Positions 1 through 7,580 are shown, counted from the first letter of the stretch. The stretch: DNA of 64,000 nt from Pseudofrankia coriaricola (GCF_001854805.1 NZ_MBLO01000258.1:1-64000); one strand, 5' to 3'. The notes: generated by a model from the sequence alone, not told the origin. Program-made: numbers and translations.

Positions 1-1
1 G

Positions 2-397
2 CGTGGTCGCGGCGGATTGCTGCTGGTCAATTCCGGCGCAGCCTACGGCGGCGGCAGCTTCATGGCGACCTACGCGGGAAGCAAAGCCTTCGAACTGTGC
101 TTCGGTGAGTCCCTGTGGGCCGAGCTGCGCCCCTACAACGTCGATGTGCTCAACCTGGTTCTCGGCAAGACCGAGACACCGTCTTTCCGGGCTCTGCTGG
201 CGGAAAAGGGATTGCCGGAGCCGACCGACTGGGCGACACCGCGGGATGTGGCTGACGCCGGAGTGACGCGCCTTCCGCACGGCCCCACCCATAATCAGGG
301 CCAGGCGGTTGACACGGCGGGCGATGAACGGCGCGCCAGGATTCTGATGATTGACGAGATGGCCAAGGACGTCTTTGGCGAGAGGGTCCCTGACTAG
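2..397 (+). CDS. SDR-family oxidoreductase, 3' part only
   Basis: The frame is open from base 2 to a TAG at 395-397, giving the last 131 residues of a short-chain dehydrogenase/reductase cut by the window edge. The visible part starts at the strand that carries the catalytic serine (LLLVNSGAAYGG) and contains the YxxxK catalytic pair as YAGSK. The tail (WAELRPYNVDVLNLVLGKTETP) fits the substrate-loop side of the fold. The NAD(P)-binding Rossmann half lies outside the window, so cofactor preference cannot be judged. The C-terminus ends in a charged tail without a lipid or membrane signal, so a cytoplasmic enzyme is expected. No substrate can be named. Confidence 0.8.
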   Translation, partial: RGRGGLLLVNSGAAYGGGSFMATYAGSKAFELCFGESLWAELRPYNVDVLNLVLGKTETPSFRALLAEKGLPEPTDWATPRDVADAGVTRLPHGPTHNQGQAVDTAGDERRARILMIDEMAKDVFGERVPD

Positions 398-560
398 CCC
401 AACCGCCACGTAAGCCGGAGTCGAATATTCCGGCCGATCACACAGCTACTTGTGTGGCCATAGATCGGCTACAATCGGAACTGCTATCCATGGCTTGCCG
501 CAGCACTCCGAGCTCCTCGCGCCGGCCGACCAGGTCGGCTGCCCTCCTCGCCGGTACACG

Positions 561-703
561 CTGGAACTCAAGGCGTTCGCGCTGCAGCCGCGCTTCGGGC
601 AGGAAGTCCGCGCCGAGGTCGACGACGTCCTGATCTGGGACAACTGGTCGGTCGTGCACAGCGCGACGCCCACCCACTACAGCGACCGCGACGGCGAACG
701 CCG
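561..703 (+). pseudogene. Relic of a TauD/TfdA-type dioxygenase (3' piece)
   Basis: This 143-base stretch translates to LELKAFALQPRF...VDDVLIWDNWSVVHSA...HYSDRDGERR. It matches residues near the C-terminus of the intact dioxygenase encoded further right, at bases 20571-20713. By hand I count 13 differences in 143 bases, about 91% identity. It keeps the distal metal-ligand histidine region (VVHSA), but the N-terminal two thirds and the very C-terminus are absent and the flanks are unrelated. The surrounding open frame (450-815) has no domain of its own. I read it as a dead fragment left by duplication or recombination. Confidence 0.8.
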
Positions 704-756
704 AGAGCCCGCGCCAGGCGGTCCTTCGCCAGGGAGGAGCCGCGGTGCGGGCGGTC

Positions 757-1641
757 TTAGCTCTGTGGGGAGCGGTCCTGGGTGGAATCGAGGAAGGCGA
801 GCAGTCGATTGTTGACGTCGCCGCCGTGCTGGAAGCCCGGTCCGTGGCCGACCCCGGGCAGGATCTCGGCGTGGCCGCCCGGCATGAGCGCCACCCGGGC
901 CTGGGCGCGGGCGGGATGGAGCAGGGGACTGCGTTCCCCGATCAGGACGAGGGCCGGAGTCTGGATGGCCCGGAGGTCCTCGTCGGAGAGCGGGAGGGGG
1001 GCGGGTCGGCGGGTGCGGAACGCCCACGCGCCGGTCAGCAGGACCTTCTTGAGTTCGGGGATGATCAGGACGGGGTTGTCCAGCCAGACCGCGAGCCGTC
1101 GGCGCAGGGGCGCCGGGGTGAGGCCGGCCATCCCATTCAGGTACATCAACCAGATGAACCGGGCGCTGACCTTCTCCAGCCCGCCGGGATCGAGCGCGGT
1201 CACGCTCACGAGCCGGTCCGGGGCGTGCAGGGCCTGGTTGAGGGCCAGCCATCCGCCGTAGGAGTGCCCGATCAGATGCGCCCGGTCAATATCGAGGCCA
1301 GCGAGGGTCTGATCGAGCCAGACGGCGCTGTCCGGCGGATCGTGGACGGGCCGGCGGGCGACGCTGCGGCCGGGATCACCGACGGTGTCCAGCGCGATGA
1401 TCGGGCGGCGCGCGCCGAGGGCGGCCAGGAACGGGTACCACTGGACCGCGTTGGAGTTGGCTCCGTGTAGCAGCACGACCGGCACGCCGGTGTCGGGTCC
1501 GTAGCGGTGCGCATGGGTGGTGCCGAAGTCGGTCTCCACATCGGTTTCCGTCCACGGCGTGGGCCACAGCGCGGCGAAGGCCGCGTCGTAGGCGGCGAGA
1601 AACCTGGCACGCTGCTTGTCACCGCGGAACCGGCCGACCAT
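757..1641 (-). CDS. Alpha/beta-hydrolase fold protein
   Basis: The 294-residue protein has the standard single-domain alpha/beta-hydrolase layout. An oxyanion-hole segment VVLLHGANSN is followed by the nucleophile elbow GHSYGG (Ser), an acid-side strand ending PALVLIGERSPLL, and a late histidine in LPGVGHGPG. These make it a probable serine esterase or C-C/epoxide-type hydrolase; the substrate is unknown. I place the start at the ATG at 1641 because GGAGG sits five bases before it; an ATG seven codons upstream lacks such a site. The gene is divergent from a TetR gene 48 bases away, the classic layout of a regulator controlling its neighbour. Confidence 0.85.
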   Translation of the reverse strand: MVGRFRGDKQRARFLAAYDAAFAALWPTPWTETDVETDFGTTHAHRYGPDTGVPVVLLHGANSNAVQWYPFLAALGARRPIIALDTVGDPGRSVARRPVHDPPDSAVWLDQTLAGLDIDRAHLIGHSYGGWLALNQALHAPDRLVSVTALDPGGLEKVSARFIWLMYLNGMAGLTPAPLRRRLAVWLDNPVLIIPELKKVLLTGAWAFRTRRPAPLPLSDEDLRAIQTPALVLIGERSPLLHPARAQARVALMPGGHAEILPGVGHGPGFQHGGDVNNRLLAFLDSTQDRSPQS

Positions 1642-1661
1642 GGGGTCCTCCGTAGCTTTCA

Positions 1662-1677
1662 TGGTACGTGTGTATCA
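1662..1677. promoter_or_regulatory. Candidate TetR operator between divergent genes
   Basis: The 48-base gap between the hydrolase and TetR starts contains TGGTACGTGTGTATCA. The outer six bases (TGGTAC/GTATCA) form an inverted repeat with one mismatch. Its position between two divergent starts is where a TetR dimer would repress both genes. The symmetry is modest, so this is a suggestion only. Confidence 0.35.
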
Positions 1678-1689
1678 CGAAAGGATGCG

Positions 1690-2298
1690 ATGCCGAAACG
1701 GGTTGACCACGAGCAGCGCCGCCGCCACATCGCCGACGCGCTGCTGCGCGTCGCGGCCACACGTGGGTTGCACACAGCTGGGTTCCGGGAGGTGGCAGCC
1801 GAAGCCGGGGTCTCGGTGCGGCTGGTCCAGTACTACTTCCAGACCAAGGAGCAGCTGCTGCTGTTCGGGCTGCGCCGGGTGGGTGAGCAGTTCGCCGAGC
1901 GGGTGCTGCCGCGCCTCGCCGCCGCCGGGCTGCCCGCCGCCGGCCGGGCACGGATCGAGTTCGTCCTGCTCGCGACGCTGCCCCTGGACGCCGAAAGCCG
2001 GTCGCTCCACGTCCTCTACAACCAGTACTTCGCGCTCGCGCTGACCGACCCCACGCTGGCGGCCCAGCCCTACGGCAGCGACCCCGACGCTCTCGAGGCG
2101 TGGCTGATCGAGCAGCTGCGCGCCTGCCAGGCCGATGGGCGACTCGACCCTGGACAGGACCTCGCCGACGAGGCGCTTGCCATCCTCGCCTTGGGTGTCG
2201 GGCTCGGCAACGCCATCCTCAGCGGCCGACGATCAGCAGACGACGCCCGACGCGTCCTCGCGCGCCACCTCGACCACCGACTTGGCCCACAAAGTTGA
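1690..2298 (+). CDS. TetR-family transcriptional regulator
   Basis: A 202-residue TetR-type repressor. The N-terminal helix-turn-helix spans roughly residues 10-55 (HIADALLRVAATRG, then FREVAAEAGVSVRLVQYYF, then TKEQLL), with the usual recognition helix ending in YYF. The C-terminal ligand domain is alanine/leucine-rich. The ATG at 1690 is chosen because AAAGGA lies six bases upstream and the protein then begins just before the first helix; the open frame extends further 5' but only as antisense to the hydrolase gene. It most likely represses itself and the divergent hydrolase. The effector is unknown. Confidence 0.85.
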   Translation: MPKRVDHEQRRRHIADALLRVAATRGLHTAGFREVAAEAGVSVRLVQYYFQTKEQLLLFGLRRVGEQFAERVLPRLAAAGLPAAGRARIEFVLLATLPLDAESRSLHVLYNQYFALALTDPTLAAQPYGSDPDALEAWLIEQLRACQADGRLDPGQDLADEALAILALGVGLGNAILSGRRSADDARRVLARHLDHRLGPQS

Positions 2299-2370
2299 AC
2301 CGAATGCGCCGAGCGAGCGCGAGCAGCCCAGGCCGGCAAACGGCACTCCGAACTCCCACCGTCCGACGCC

Positions 2371-2446
2371 GCTACTGAACTGATCGATCCCGGACTGAAG
2401 CGTCGACTGAAATGTTGGGCACGCTACTGAACTGTTCGGGTTCAGT
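2371..2446. repeat. Direct repeat plus small hairpin in intergenic DNA
   Basis: GCTACTGAACTG occurs twice, at 2371-2382 and 2423-2434. The second copy is part of an inverted repeat, ACTGAAC (2426-2432) with GTTCAGT (2440-2446). It lies between the TetR stop and the phosphotransferase relic. It could be a scar of a lost mobile element or a weak terminator; no transposase remnant is visible. Confidence 0.4.
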
Positions 2447-2488
2447 TGAGAGCTCGTGCCAGCCGCCGCGCTGGCGTGACCGCGAGGC

Positions 2489-2762
2489 CTACGGCGTCCG
2501 TTCCCCGCGCGCGATCGCGAGCGCGTCGGCGAAGATCGCCGGCGCCATCGGGGCGAACCGGGCACCCGAAGGGTCCCCGGTCCGGGCGGCCTGGGCGTGG
2601 TGGCCCTCCATGATGCAGCCGAGCTTGAACAGCGCCAGCACCTCATAGAACCGCAGGTCAGCGAGCGAGTGGCCGGTGCGCTCCGCGTAGCACGCGGCCA
2701 GCTCGGCGCGGCCGGCCAGCCCCGTCCGGTCGGCGACGTCGCTGGAGCCGAGGAAGGTCGCC
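2489..2762 (-). pseudogene. Relic of an APH-like phosphotransferase (last ~90 codons)
   Basis: On the minus strand this encodes ATFLGSSDVADRTGLAG...FYEVLALFKLGCIMEG...ALAIARGERTP and then a stop. This is the C-terminal end of the phosphotransferase-family protein whose complete gene lies at 50415-51482. The DNA match runs from about 2475-2762 (here) to 50402-50688 with about seven differences in some 280 bases, so it is a recent duplicate. The kinase motifs (HGDxxxxN, DxD) lie upstream of the break and are missing. The frame upstream of 2762 is unrelated, so no functional product is expected. Confidence 0.85.
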
Positions 2763-2823
2763 ACGGCTCCCCTGGATGCTGATCGCATCGACGGGGTCTA
2801 GCCTCGCGGGCGATGGGAGGTGG

Positions 2824-2970
2824 ATGCCTGCGATGAATCGTCTTCGGGTGGTCCCGGTGACGCGGACGGCGCAAGCCGGGACCGTGCTGCGAGTTGTCGA
2901 CGGCCACTCCGGCCGCGTGGCCGAGGTCGAAGAGGTCGGCCGCCCGCACCCGCCCAGGCCCGCACCATGA
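2824..2970 (+). CDS. Possible small protein translationally coupled to SixA
   Basis: A 48-codon frame begins at an ATG preceded closely by GGGAGG and ends at TGA 2968-2970, overlapping the ATG of the next gene in an ATGA arrangement. The predicted peptide (MPAMNRLRVVPVTRTAQAG..., then an acidic VEEVGR stretch and a proline-rich tail) matches nothing I recognise. The ribosome-binding site and the four-base overlap are what support it; it may equally be a leader that only sets translation of the phosphatase gene. Confidence 0.35.
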   Translation: MPAMNRLRVVPVTRTAQAGTVLRVVDGHSGRVAEVEEVGRPHPPRPAP

Positions 2971-3491
2971 CCGCGCCGTTCTCGCGGCGGTTGGTCGTCC
3001 TGCGGCACGCCAAATCCGCCTGGCCCGATGTGGCCGACCACGACCGGCCCCTAGCTCCGCGGGGACGCCGCGACGCCCCGGCCGCGGGTCGGTGGCTGCG
3101 CGACGCCGACTACCTGCCGGACCTGGTCGTCTGCTCCACCGCCAGGCGCACCCGCGAGACCTGGGAGCTGGCAGCCCGGGAACTCGCCGACACAGCGCCG
3201 GTCGTCTACGAACCCCGCCTCTACGACGCCACCGTCCCCGTCCTGCTCGACGTCGTCCGCGAAACCCCCGCGGCCTGTGGCACCCTGCTGCTGATCGGCC
3301 ACAACCCCGGCGTGCAGCAGCTCACCCTCCACCTCGCCGCCACCGCGGACGGCAACCTCCTGGAACGGGCGGCGACGAAATTCCCCACCAGCGCGGTCGC
3401 GGTGGTCACCTGGGCAGGTCCCTGGGCGGCGCTCGCTCCCGGCACCGCCCGGCTGACCGCGTTCACCGTCCCGCGCGGTGCGAAGCCCTGA
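2967..3491 (+). CDS. sixA: SixA-type histidine phosphatase
   Basis: A 174-residue member of the histidine phosphatase (phosphoglycerate-mutase-like) superfamily, close in size to SixA proteins, which dephosphorylate phosphohistidine. The catalytic motif is VLRHAKSAW near residue 12, where SixA-type enzymes carry RHA/RHG. A second conserved block is CSTARRTRETWE (about residue 58). The second catalytic histidine is in LLLIGHNPGVQQL (about residue 113). No signal peptide is seen, so it is probably cytoplasmic. Its target here is unknown; no phosphotransfer protein lies beside it. The start is the ATG that overlaps the preceding small frame; an upstream in-frame start at 2820 would add a low-complexity, arginine-rich leader. 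Confidence 0.8.
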   Translation: MTAPFSRRLVVLRHAKSAWPDVADHDRPLAPRGRRDAPAAGRWLRDADYLPDLVVCSTARRTRETWELAARELADTAPVVYEPRLYDATVPVLLDVVRETPAACGTLLLIGHNPGVQQLTLHLAATADGNLLERAATKFPTSAVAVVTWAGPWAALAPGTARLTAFTVPRGAKP

Positions 3492-3640
3492 CCGCCACGA
3501 GCGCCCTGATCGGTGACCCGCTCACGGTGATCTGGTGCCGCAGGGTGAGGATCTCGACGCCGTTGTCGCGATCAGTGCGGGGCGGCAGGCGTAGCAGCGC
3601 GACCGCGTTGTGGCATTTCCGGCAGGCACAGGGCCGGCGG

Positions 3641-4699
3641 CTAGGCCGGTCGTGTGTACGCGGGGCGCGTCCGTGCCGCGTGCCGGTATGCCGCGCCTAC
3701 GAGCGTGAGCGTGATCACGCTGACGGCGACGTCGCTGATCAACGCCGCCGGCGCGGACGTCGGCTCGTAGTTTGGCACGAGGTAGGCGCCGACCGCCGCG
3801 AGAATCATCGGAGCCGCCCACGCGGCCAGCACGTGCCGCTGCCCCCAGTCGGCGCGCCGGGACCAGGCCACGACGACGGCCGCGATCGCCGCGACGAGGG
3901 CGACCCGCACGCCCACGCCGGGCCAGCCGGAGACGAACCAGCTACCGAGGTTCGCGCCGATTACGACCGCGCCCACCCAGACCGGGCGTGGGGCGGGCCG
4001 GGACGCGGGGCTGAGCCCGCGGCGCCGCCACCGTGGCAACAGTGCAATGCCGACGAGCGCGAGCACCACCGACGTCGCGAACGCCACCTGCGACGGGCTG
4101 GCCATGAAGTCCTTGCGTCCGGATTCGTCGGAGAAGATCAGTAGGCTGCCGAGCAGATACAGGACGCCGACCACCGCCAGACCGGGCCGGCCCAGCCAGG
4201 GCCGGTGGCGCCGGGGCGGGGCCACGAACGACTCGACGAGCGCAATCGGCGCGCACATGCTCAGCGTGACGTGGTTGCCGATGAAGTCGAACGCCTGTCC
4301 GGCGCTGAAGCCGAGCGCCGGCACCCACGTCGCCTTCGCGACCACCGCCTCCGCGGCGAACCCGGTGTCGTCCAGGTAGTCCGGATTGAACAGCGACTGG
4401 TCGACCAGGCCGGCCTGGAGCATCCCGAACGCGGCGGCGAGAAGGACGATCGCCGGCCACCCGCCTCCGGCTCGGCGGGCTGTCTCGCGGATTAGCACCG
4501 CGGCTCCGCCGTACATCGGGGCCAGGATGAGAACGACGGTCAGGAACTCGTCGGCCGGGAAGCCGCCCCAGGAGCATTCGGCGGCCCACGGCGCGATCAG
4601 CATCAGGGCGACGACCGGCGCGAGCCGGCGCGACCGCGATGGCGGGTCGGCGGCTTCCGGCGAGGCGACACTGTCGGCGCCTGGTCTGTCGACAGTCAC
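3641..4699 (-). CDS. Polytopic membrane protein of unknown function
   Basis: A 352-residue protein. After a polar, proline/serine-rich N-terminus of about 25 residues come many hydrophobic segments, for example LAPVVALMLIAPWAA, FLTVVLILAPMYGGAAVLI, AIVLLAAAFGMLQAG, VVGVLYLLGSLLIF, VALVAAIAAVVVAW and a C-terminal VITLTLVGAAY: eight to ten transmembrane helices. Charged residues cluster in the loops. I do not recognise a family. The start is the GTG at 4699, preceded by AGGAGG at good spacing; the frame continues upstream through relic DNA but without a better signal. It faces away from the ferredoxin/P450 genes and converges on sixA, so context does not suggest a role. Confidence 0.75.
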   Translation of the reverse strand: MTVDRPGADSVASPEAADPPSRSRRLAPVVALMLIAPWAAECSWGGFPADEFLTVVLILAPMYGGAAVLIRETARRAGGGWPAIVLLAAAFGMLQAGLVDQSLFNPDYLDDTGFAAEAVVAKATWVPALGFSAGQAFDFIGNHVTLSMCAPIALVESFVAPPRRHRPWLGRPGLAVVGVLYLLGSLLIFSDESGRKDFMASPSQVAFATSVVLALVGIALLPRWRRRGLSPASRPAPRPVWVGAVVIGANLGSWFVSGWPGVGVRVALVAAIAAVVVAWSRRADWGQRHVLAAWAAPMILAAVGAYLVPNYEPTSAPAALISDVAVSVITLTLVGAAYRHAARTRPAYTRPA

Positions 4700-4820
4700 C
4701 GGTCCTCCTGCTTGGTTCGGGTGGAGCACCACTCTCCCGGTTCGCCGCGGGGGTCGACCACGGCCATCGTGCGAATCCGTACCGACCAAAGTCGATGATC
4801 CGGGCGTCGGGGCCGCGCCC

Positions 4821-4893
4821 GTCGCGAACGCCACCTTCCCCGTCAGGTCTCCCATCCCCGACCAGACCGGCGGGCGGGCCATGCGGGCGGACG
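4821..4893. pseudogene. Mosaic relic: SDR gene start joined to an amidohydrolase piece
   Basis: Bases 4821-4855, read on the minus strand, give MGDLTGKVAFATGA, the start of a mycofactocin-type SDR. They match 62281-62315, the start of the SDR gene near the right end, with about five differences in 35 bases. Directly next to it, on the plus strand, 4853-4893 encodes IPDQTGGRAMRADV and matches 63133-63173 inside the amidohydrolase gene with two or three differences in about 40 bases. Both parents lie within about 900 bases of each other at the right end. The wider gap 4700-5341 holds no gene I can support. Confidence 0.65.
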
Positions 4894-5180
4894 TTCTGTC
4901 AGGCCGGGCGACGGTGCCATGCGGACCGACCTCGTGTCCGTCCGCACCGTCGCGCGGCATCGTCCGCGCCTGAGATCCGACGCCTGAGGTGAGATCACTG
5001 ACCGTCAGGAGGAGAGCGGTGGCTGCGAGGCGCCTCGACGCCAAGCCGCCGCGGTCCGCCAGCTCCGCCCCGAGGCGCCCCGTCCGCACGGGCCAGCGGC
5101 GCTCCCCCGTCGTGCGCCGAAAGGCCGCCGCGCGCGACTTGACGATGACTCAGTGCCGGGCCATTCTCGACCTTACGCCG

Positions 5181-5210
5181 ACTTATATAACTAATTAAGC
5201 GTTTAGCTTG
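5181..5210. promoter_or_regulatory. AT-rich promoter/operator island 1
   Basis: In otherwise GC-rich DNA, this 30-base stretch contains ACTTATATAACTAATTAAGC followed by GTTTAGCTT. It lies 130 bases upstream of the ferredoxin gene and is the obvious promoter candidate for ferredoxin and P450. The words TTTAGCTT and CTAATTA recur in similar islands at other promoters of this window (see findings). Confidence 0.5.
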
Positions 5211-5341
5211 GGCCGAGCCGGCCCCGTCAGCTGGTTGGCGGGCGCGCGTCCCATGGATCCGCCGCGCGACGAGATCGCTCTGGCAGGCCACCGAAGCCCA
5301 GCGACGGCTGCCAACGGCCGAGGAAGGAGGAGAAGCGAGTC

Positions 5342-5536
5342 GTGCGCGTCCGTGTCGAGGAGGATGTGTGCCAGGGGCACACGCTGTGCGCGATGAACGC
5401 GCCTGAGCTGTTCGACCTGCGGGAGGACGACGGCCACGCCGTGGTCCTGCTCGTCGACGTTCCCGCCGAGCTGGAGGCGAAGGCCCGGCTCGCCCATCGA
5501 GGCTGCCCGGAACACGCGGTCGTCCTCGAGGAATGA
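5342..5536 (+). CDS. Small 3Fe-4S ferredoxin, probable P450 redox partner
   Basis: A 64-residue ferredoxin of the short type that feeds electrons to actinobacterial cytochromes P450. Cluster ligands visible are Cys10 and Cys16 in CQGHTLC and Cys54 in CPEHAV. The usual middle cysteine of a 4Fe-4S cluster is replaced by His13 (CxxHxxC), the pattern of [3Fe-4S] P450 ferredoxins. It is acidic, as expected for docking to a reductase and a P450. The start is the GTG at 5342, with GGAGG about 14 bases upstream. The P450 gene follows after 244 bases on the same strand; no ferredoxin reductase gene is present, so one must be shared from elsewhere. Confidence 0.9.
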   Translation: MRVRVEEDVCQGHTLCAMNAPELFDLREDDGHAVVLLVDVPAELEAKARLAHRGCPEHAVVLEE

Positions 5537-5622
5537 CGACGATCGCCAGCTCGATGCGGCCCCGGCGACCCGACCGCGCGGTTGGCCGATGGCATACGCG
5601 CCCACGACCTCATCGGGCCTCT

Positions 5623-5655
5623 ACCTGACTTTTACCTGACTTTTATCTGACTTTC
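5623..5655 (+). promoter_or_regulatory. Three 11-bp direct repeats upstream of the P450 gene
   Basis: Three tandem units (ACCTGACTTTT, ACCTGACTTTT, ATCTGACTTTC) occupy 5623-5655, exactly one unit per helical turn. They lie between the ferredoxin stop and the P450 start. Helically phased short direct repeats are the kind of site bound by SARP-type and other activators, so this may be an activator site for the P450. No SARP gene is in the window. Confidence 0.5.
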
Positions 5656-5780
5656 GCCATCAGGCCGCCGCCGCTGACGCCGCTCCCGCCGCCTGCGGCA
5701 CCCTCACGCGCAGAGATCACTGGCCCCGCCCGGGCGTGACCACGCCGGGGCTCCGGCACCATCGAGAGCGGATCCCCGTC

Positions 5781-7031
5781 ATGACCACCCAGCAGGCCCA
5801 GACCGCCGAGTCGGTCGACTTCGACCATCATTCCCCCGCATACGCCGAACACTGGCGGGAGACCTACGCCGACCTGCGCGGCCGCTGCCCGGTAGCGCAC
5901 TCGACCGCCCACGGGGGCTTCACCGTGTTAACGCGCTACGCCGACGTCGAGGCCGTCGTGAAGGACGACGCTTCCTTCTCCTCCCGCCACGACCCTGACC
6001 CCGCGTCGCCCTTCAAGGGCATCACGCTGCCAGAGGCACCCGTCATCTCGACCCCGATCGAGATGGACCCACCGTTGCACACCGCCTACCGCAAGTACCT
6101 CAACCCGTGGTTCTCCCCCGGCAGGTCGAAGTCGTACGAACCGTTCGTCCGCTCGGTCACCACCGCGATGCTCGACGCCGTCATCGAGACCGGGACGATC
6201 GACCTGGTCCACGACCTGGCGAGCCCCGTGCCGGCGCTGCTGACCGCGCAGGTGCTGGGCGTGCCGCTCACCGACTGGCGGCTGTACTCCGACGCCGCGC
6301 ACAGTATCGTGTTCAATCCACCGGGGACGGCCGAGTTCGAGGCAGCGGTCGCCAAGAACCTGAAGGTGCTCGAGCACTGCTTCCAGACCGTCCTCGCCCG
6401 CCGCGCGGAGCCGAAGGACGACCTGATCAGCGTGTTCGTCGACATGGAGATCGACGGGGAGAAGCTGTCCGACCAGCGCATCGTCGAGATGTGCAACCTG
6501 GTGATCGCCGGCGGCAACGACACCACGACCAGTCTGCTGGCCAACGCGTTCGCCTGGCTGGTCGAGCACCCGGACCAGCGGGCCTGGCTCGCCGCGGACC
6601 CGGCGCGCATTCCGGCCGCCTGCGAGGAGTTCCTGCGCTACTTCACCCCGACCCAGGCGCTCGCGCGGACCGTGACCCGCGACGTCGAGATCGGGGGCTG
6701 CCCGCTTAGGGAGGGCGACCGGGTGCTGATCTCGTTCGCGGCCGCGAACCAGGACCCGGAGATGTTCGACCGGCCCGACGAGGTCGTGCTCGGCCGGTGG
6801 CCGAACCGGCACCAGGCCTTCGGCCTCGGCGCGCACCGTTGCCTCGGCTCCAACCTCACCCGGGTCGAGTTCCGCGTCGTGCTCGAGGAGGTCCTGCGCC
6901 GCATCCCGGACTTCCAGATCGACTTCACGGCCGCCCAGCGCTACCCGACCATCGGCATCGTCAACGGCTGGATCGACATGCCCGCGGTCTTCACGCCCGG
7001 CGGCAAGGTCGGCAGCGGCTTCGTCCTCTGA
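5781..7031 (+). CDS. Cytochrome P450
   Basis: A 416-residue soluble bacterial P450 monooxygenase. The I-helix oxygen-activation motif is AGGNDTTTS (about residue 243), the K-helix ExxR is EEFLR (about 282), and the heme-binding loop is FGLGAHRCLG with the thiolate cysteine at about residue 353. All key residues are present. Together with the ferredoxin just upstream it forms a class I electron chain and should hydroxylate a hydrophobic substrate, probably the compound whose degradation the cluster serves. I chose the ATG at 5781; an in-frame GTG at 5736 would add 15 residues. The gene is followed by a strong hairpin. Confidence 0.92.
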   Translation: MTTQQAQTAESVDFDHHSPAYAEHWRETYADLRGRCPVAHSTAHGGFTVLTRYADVEAVVKDDASFSSRHDPDPASPFKGITLPEAPVISTPIEMDPPLHTAYRKYLNPWFSPGRSKSYEPFVRSVTTAMLDAVIETGTIDLVHDLASPVPALLTAQVLGVPLTDWRLYSDAAHSIVFNPPGTAEFEAAVAKNLKVLEHCFQTVLARRAEPKDDLISVFVDMEIDGEKLSDQRIVEMCNLVIAGGNDTTTSLLANAFAWLVEHPDQRAWLAADPARIPAACEEFLRYFTPTQALARTVTRDVEIGGCPLREGDRVLISFAAANQDPEMFDRPDEVVLGRWPNRHQAFGLGAHRCLGSNLTRVEFRVVLEEVLRRIPDFQIDFTAAQRYPTIGIVNGWIDMPAVFTPGGKVGSGFVL

Positions 7032-7038
7032 TTCCCGG

Positions 7039-7068
7039 CCCGGTGCCGGTCGCGCGACCGGCACCGGG
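7039..7068. terminator. Perfect 30-base palindrome, bidirectional terminator
   Basis: Bases 7039-7068 are a perfect inverted repeat beginning CCCGGTGCCGGT and ending in its complement. It sits eight bases after the P450 stop and between two convergent genes, so it probably terminates transcription from both sides. There is no U-tract, as is common in GC-rich actinobacteria. Confidence 0.7.
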
Positions 7069-7111
7069 ACCGCCGACGGGCGGCCAGGCGACGCCCGGCC
7101 GCCGCGGCCGG

Positions 7112-7545
7112 TCAGCCAGTGAGCAGCTCCGCGCAGGACATGAGCACCATGCTGGAGGCGACGAACCCCGCGGTCGCCGCCCGGTCGATGGCGATCGTCG
7201 AACCGTTGATGAGGGCCGCATCGTCGTCGCACAGCAACGCCAGCGCCTTCCCGACGTCCGTCGGGGACTGCCGCAGCGCCCGCGCCAACTCGTCACCCGC
7301 CCCGGTCCGTTCGTAGCCCGGGTGCGGACCAGGCGGTCGCAGTCGTCCGTGCGGCGCACGTCGCCCGCGACGAACGTCAGCTCGCCGCCCGCGTCGCGTA
7401 CCTCGCGCTCCAACGCCTTGCCCAGCTCCTCCCGGCGGGCCATCCCGACGACGAGCGCGCCCTGCCGGGCGAACTCCGCGGCGACCCCCCGCCCCACCCC
7501 GGACGAGATCCCGGTCAGGACCGCGACCTTCCCCGCCATCGACAT
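7112..7545 (-). pseudogene. Internally deleted, frameshifted SDR gene
   Basis: On the minus strand the gene begins as a good SDR: MSMAGKVAVLTGISSGVGRG (TGxxxGxG cofactor motif), continuing to DVRRTDDCDRLVR. At about 7320 the frame changes. In another frame the C-terminal part follows, GDELARALRQSPTDVGKALALLCDDDAALINGSTIAID and a stop at 7112. Roughly 100 residues, including the NNAG, Ser and YxxxK catalytic parts, are missing between the two pieces. The product cannot be an active SDR. The neighbouring aldehyde dehydrogenase is divergent and intact. Confidence 0.85.
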
Positions 7546-7580
7546 ACCCGCGCTCCCTCGGACTGGCCCGAGCGGTGGTT

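Noticed and set aside
4989-5198. Small basic frame with a GGAGG-preceded GTG inside it
   Set aside because: The peptide is Arg/Pro/Ala-rich without any recognisable feature and ends in the AT-rich island; too weak to call a gene.
5928-7232. Long antisense frame opposite the P450 gene
   Set aside because: The P450 has every family motif on the plus strand; the antisense frame is low-complexity Arg/Asp/Val sequence.
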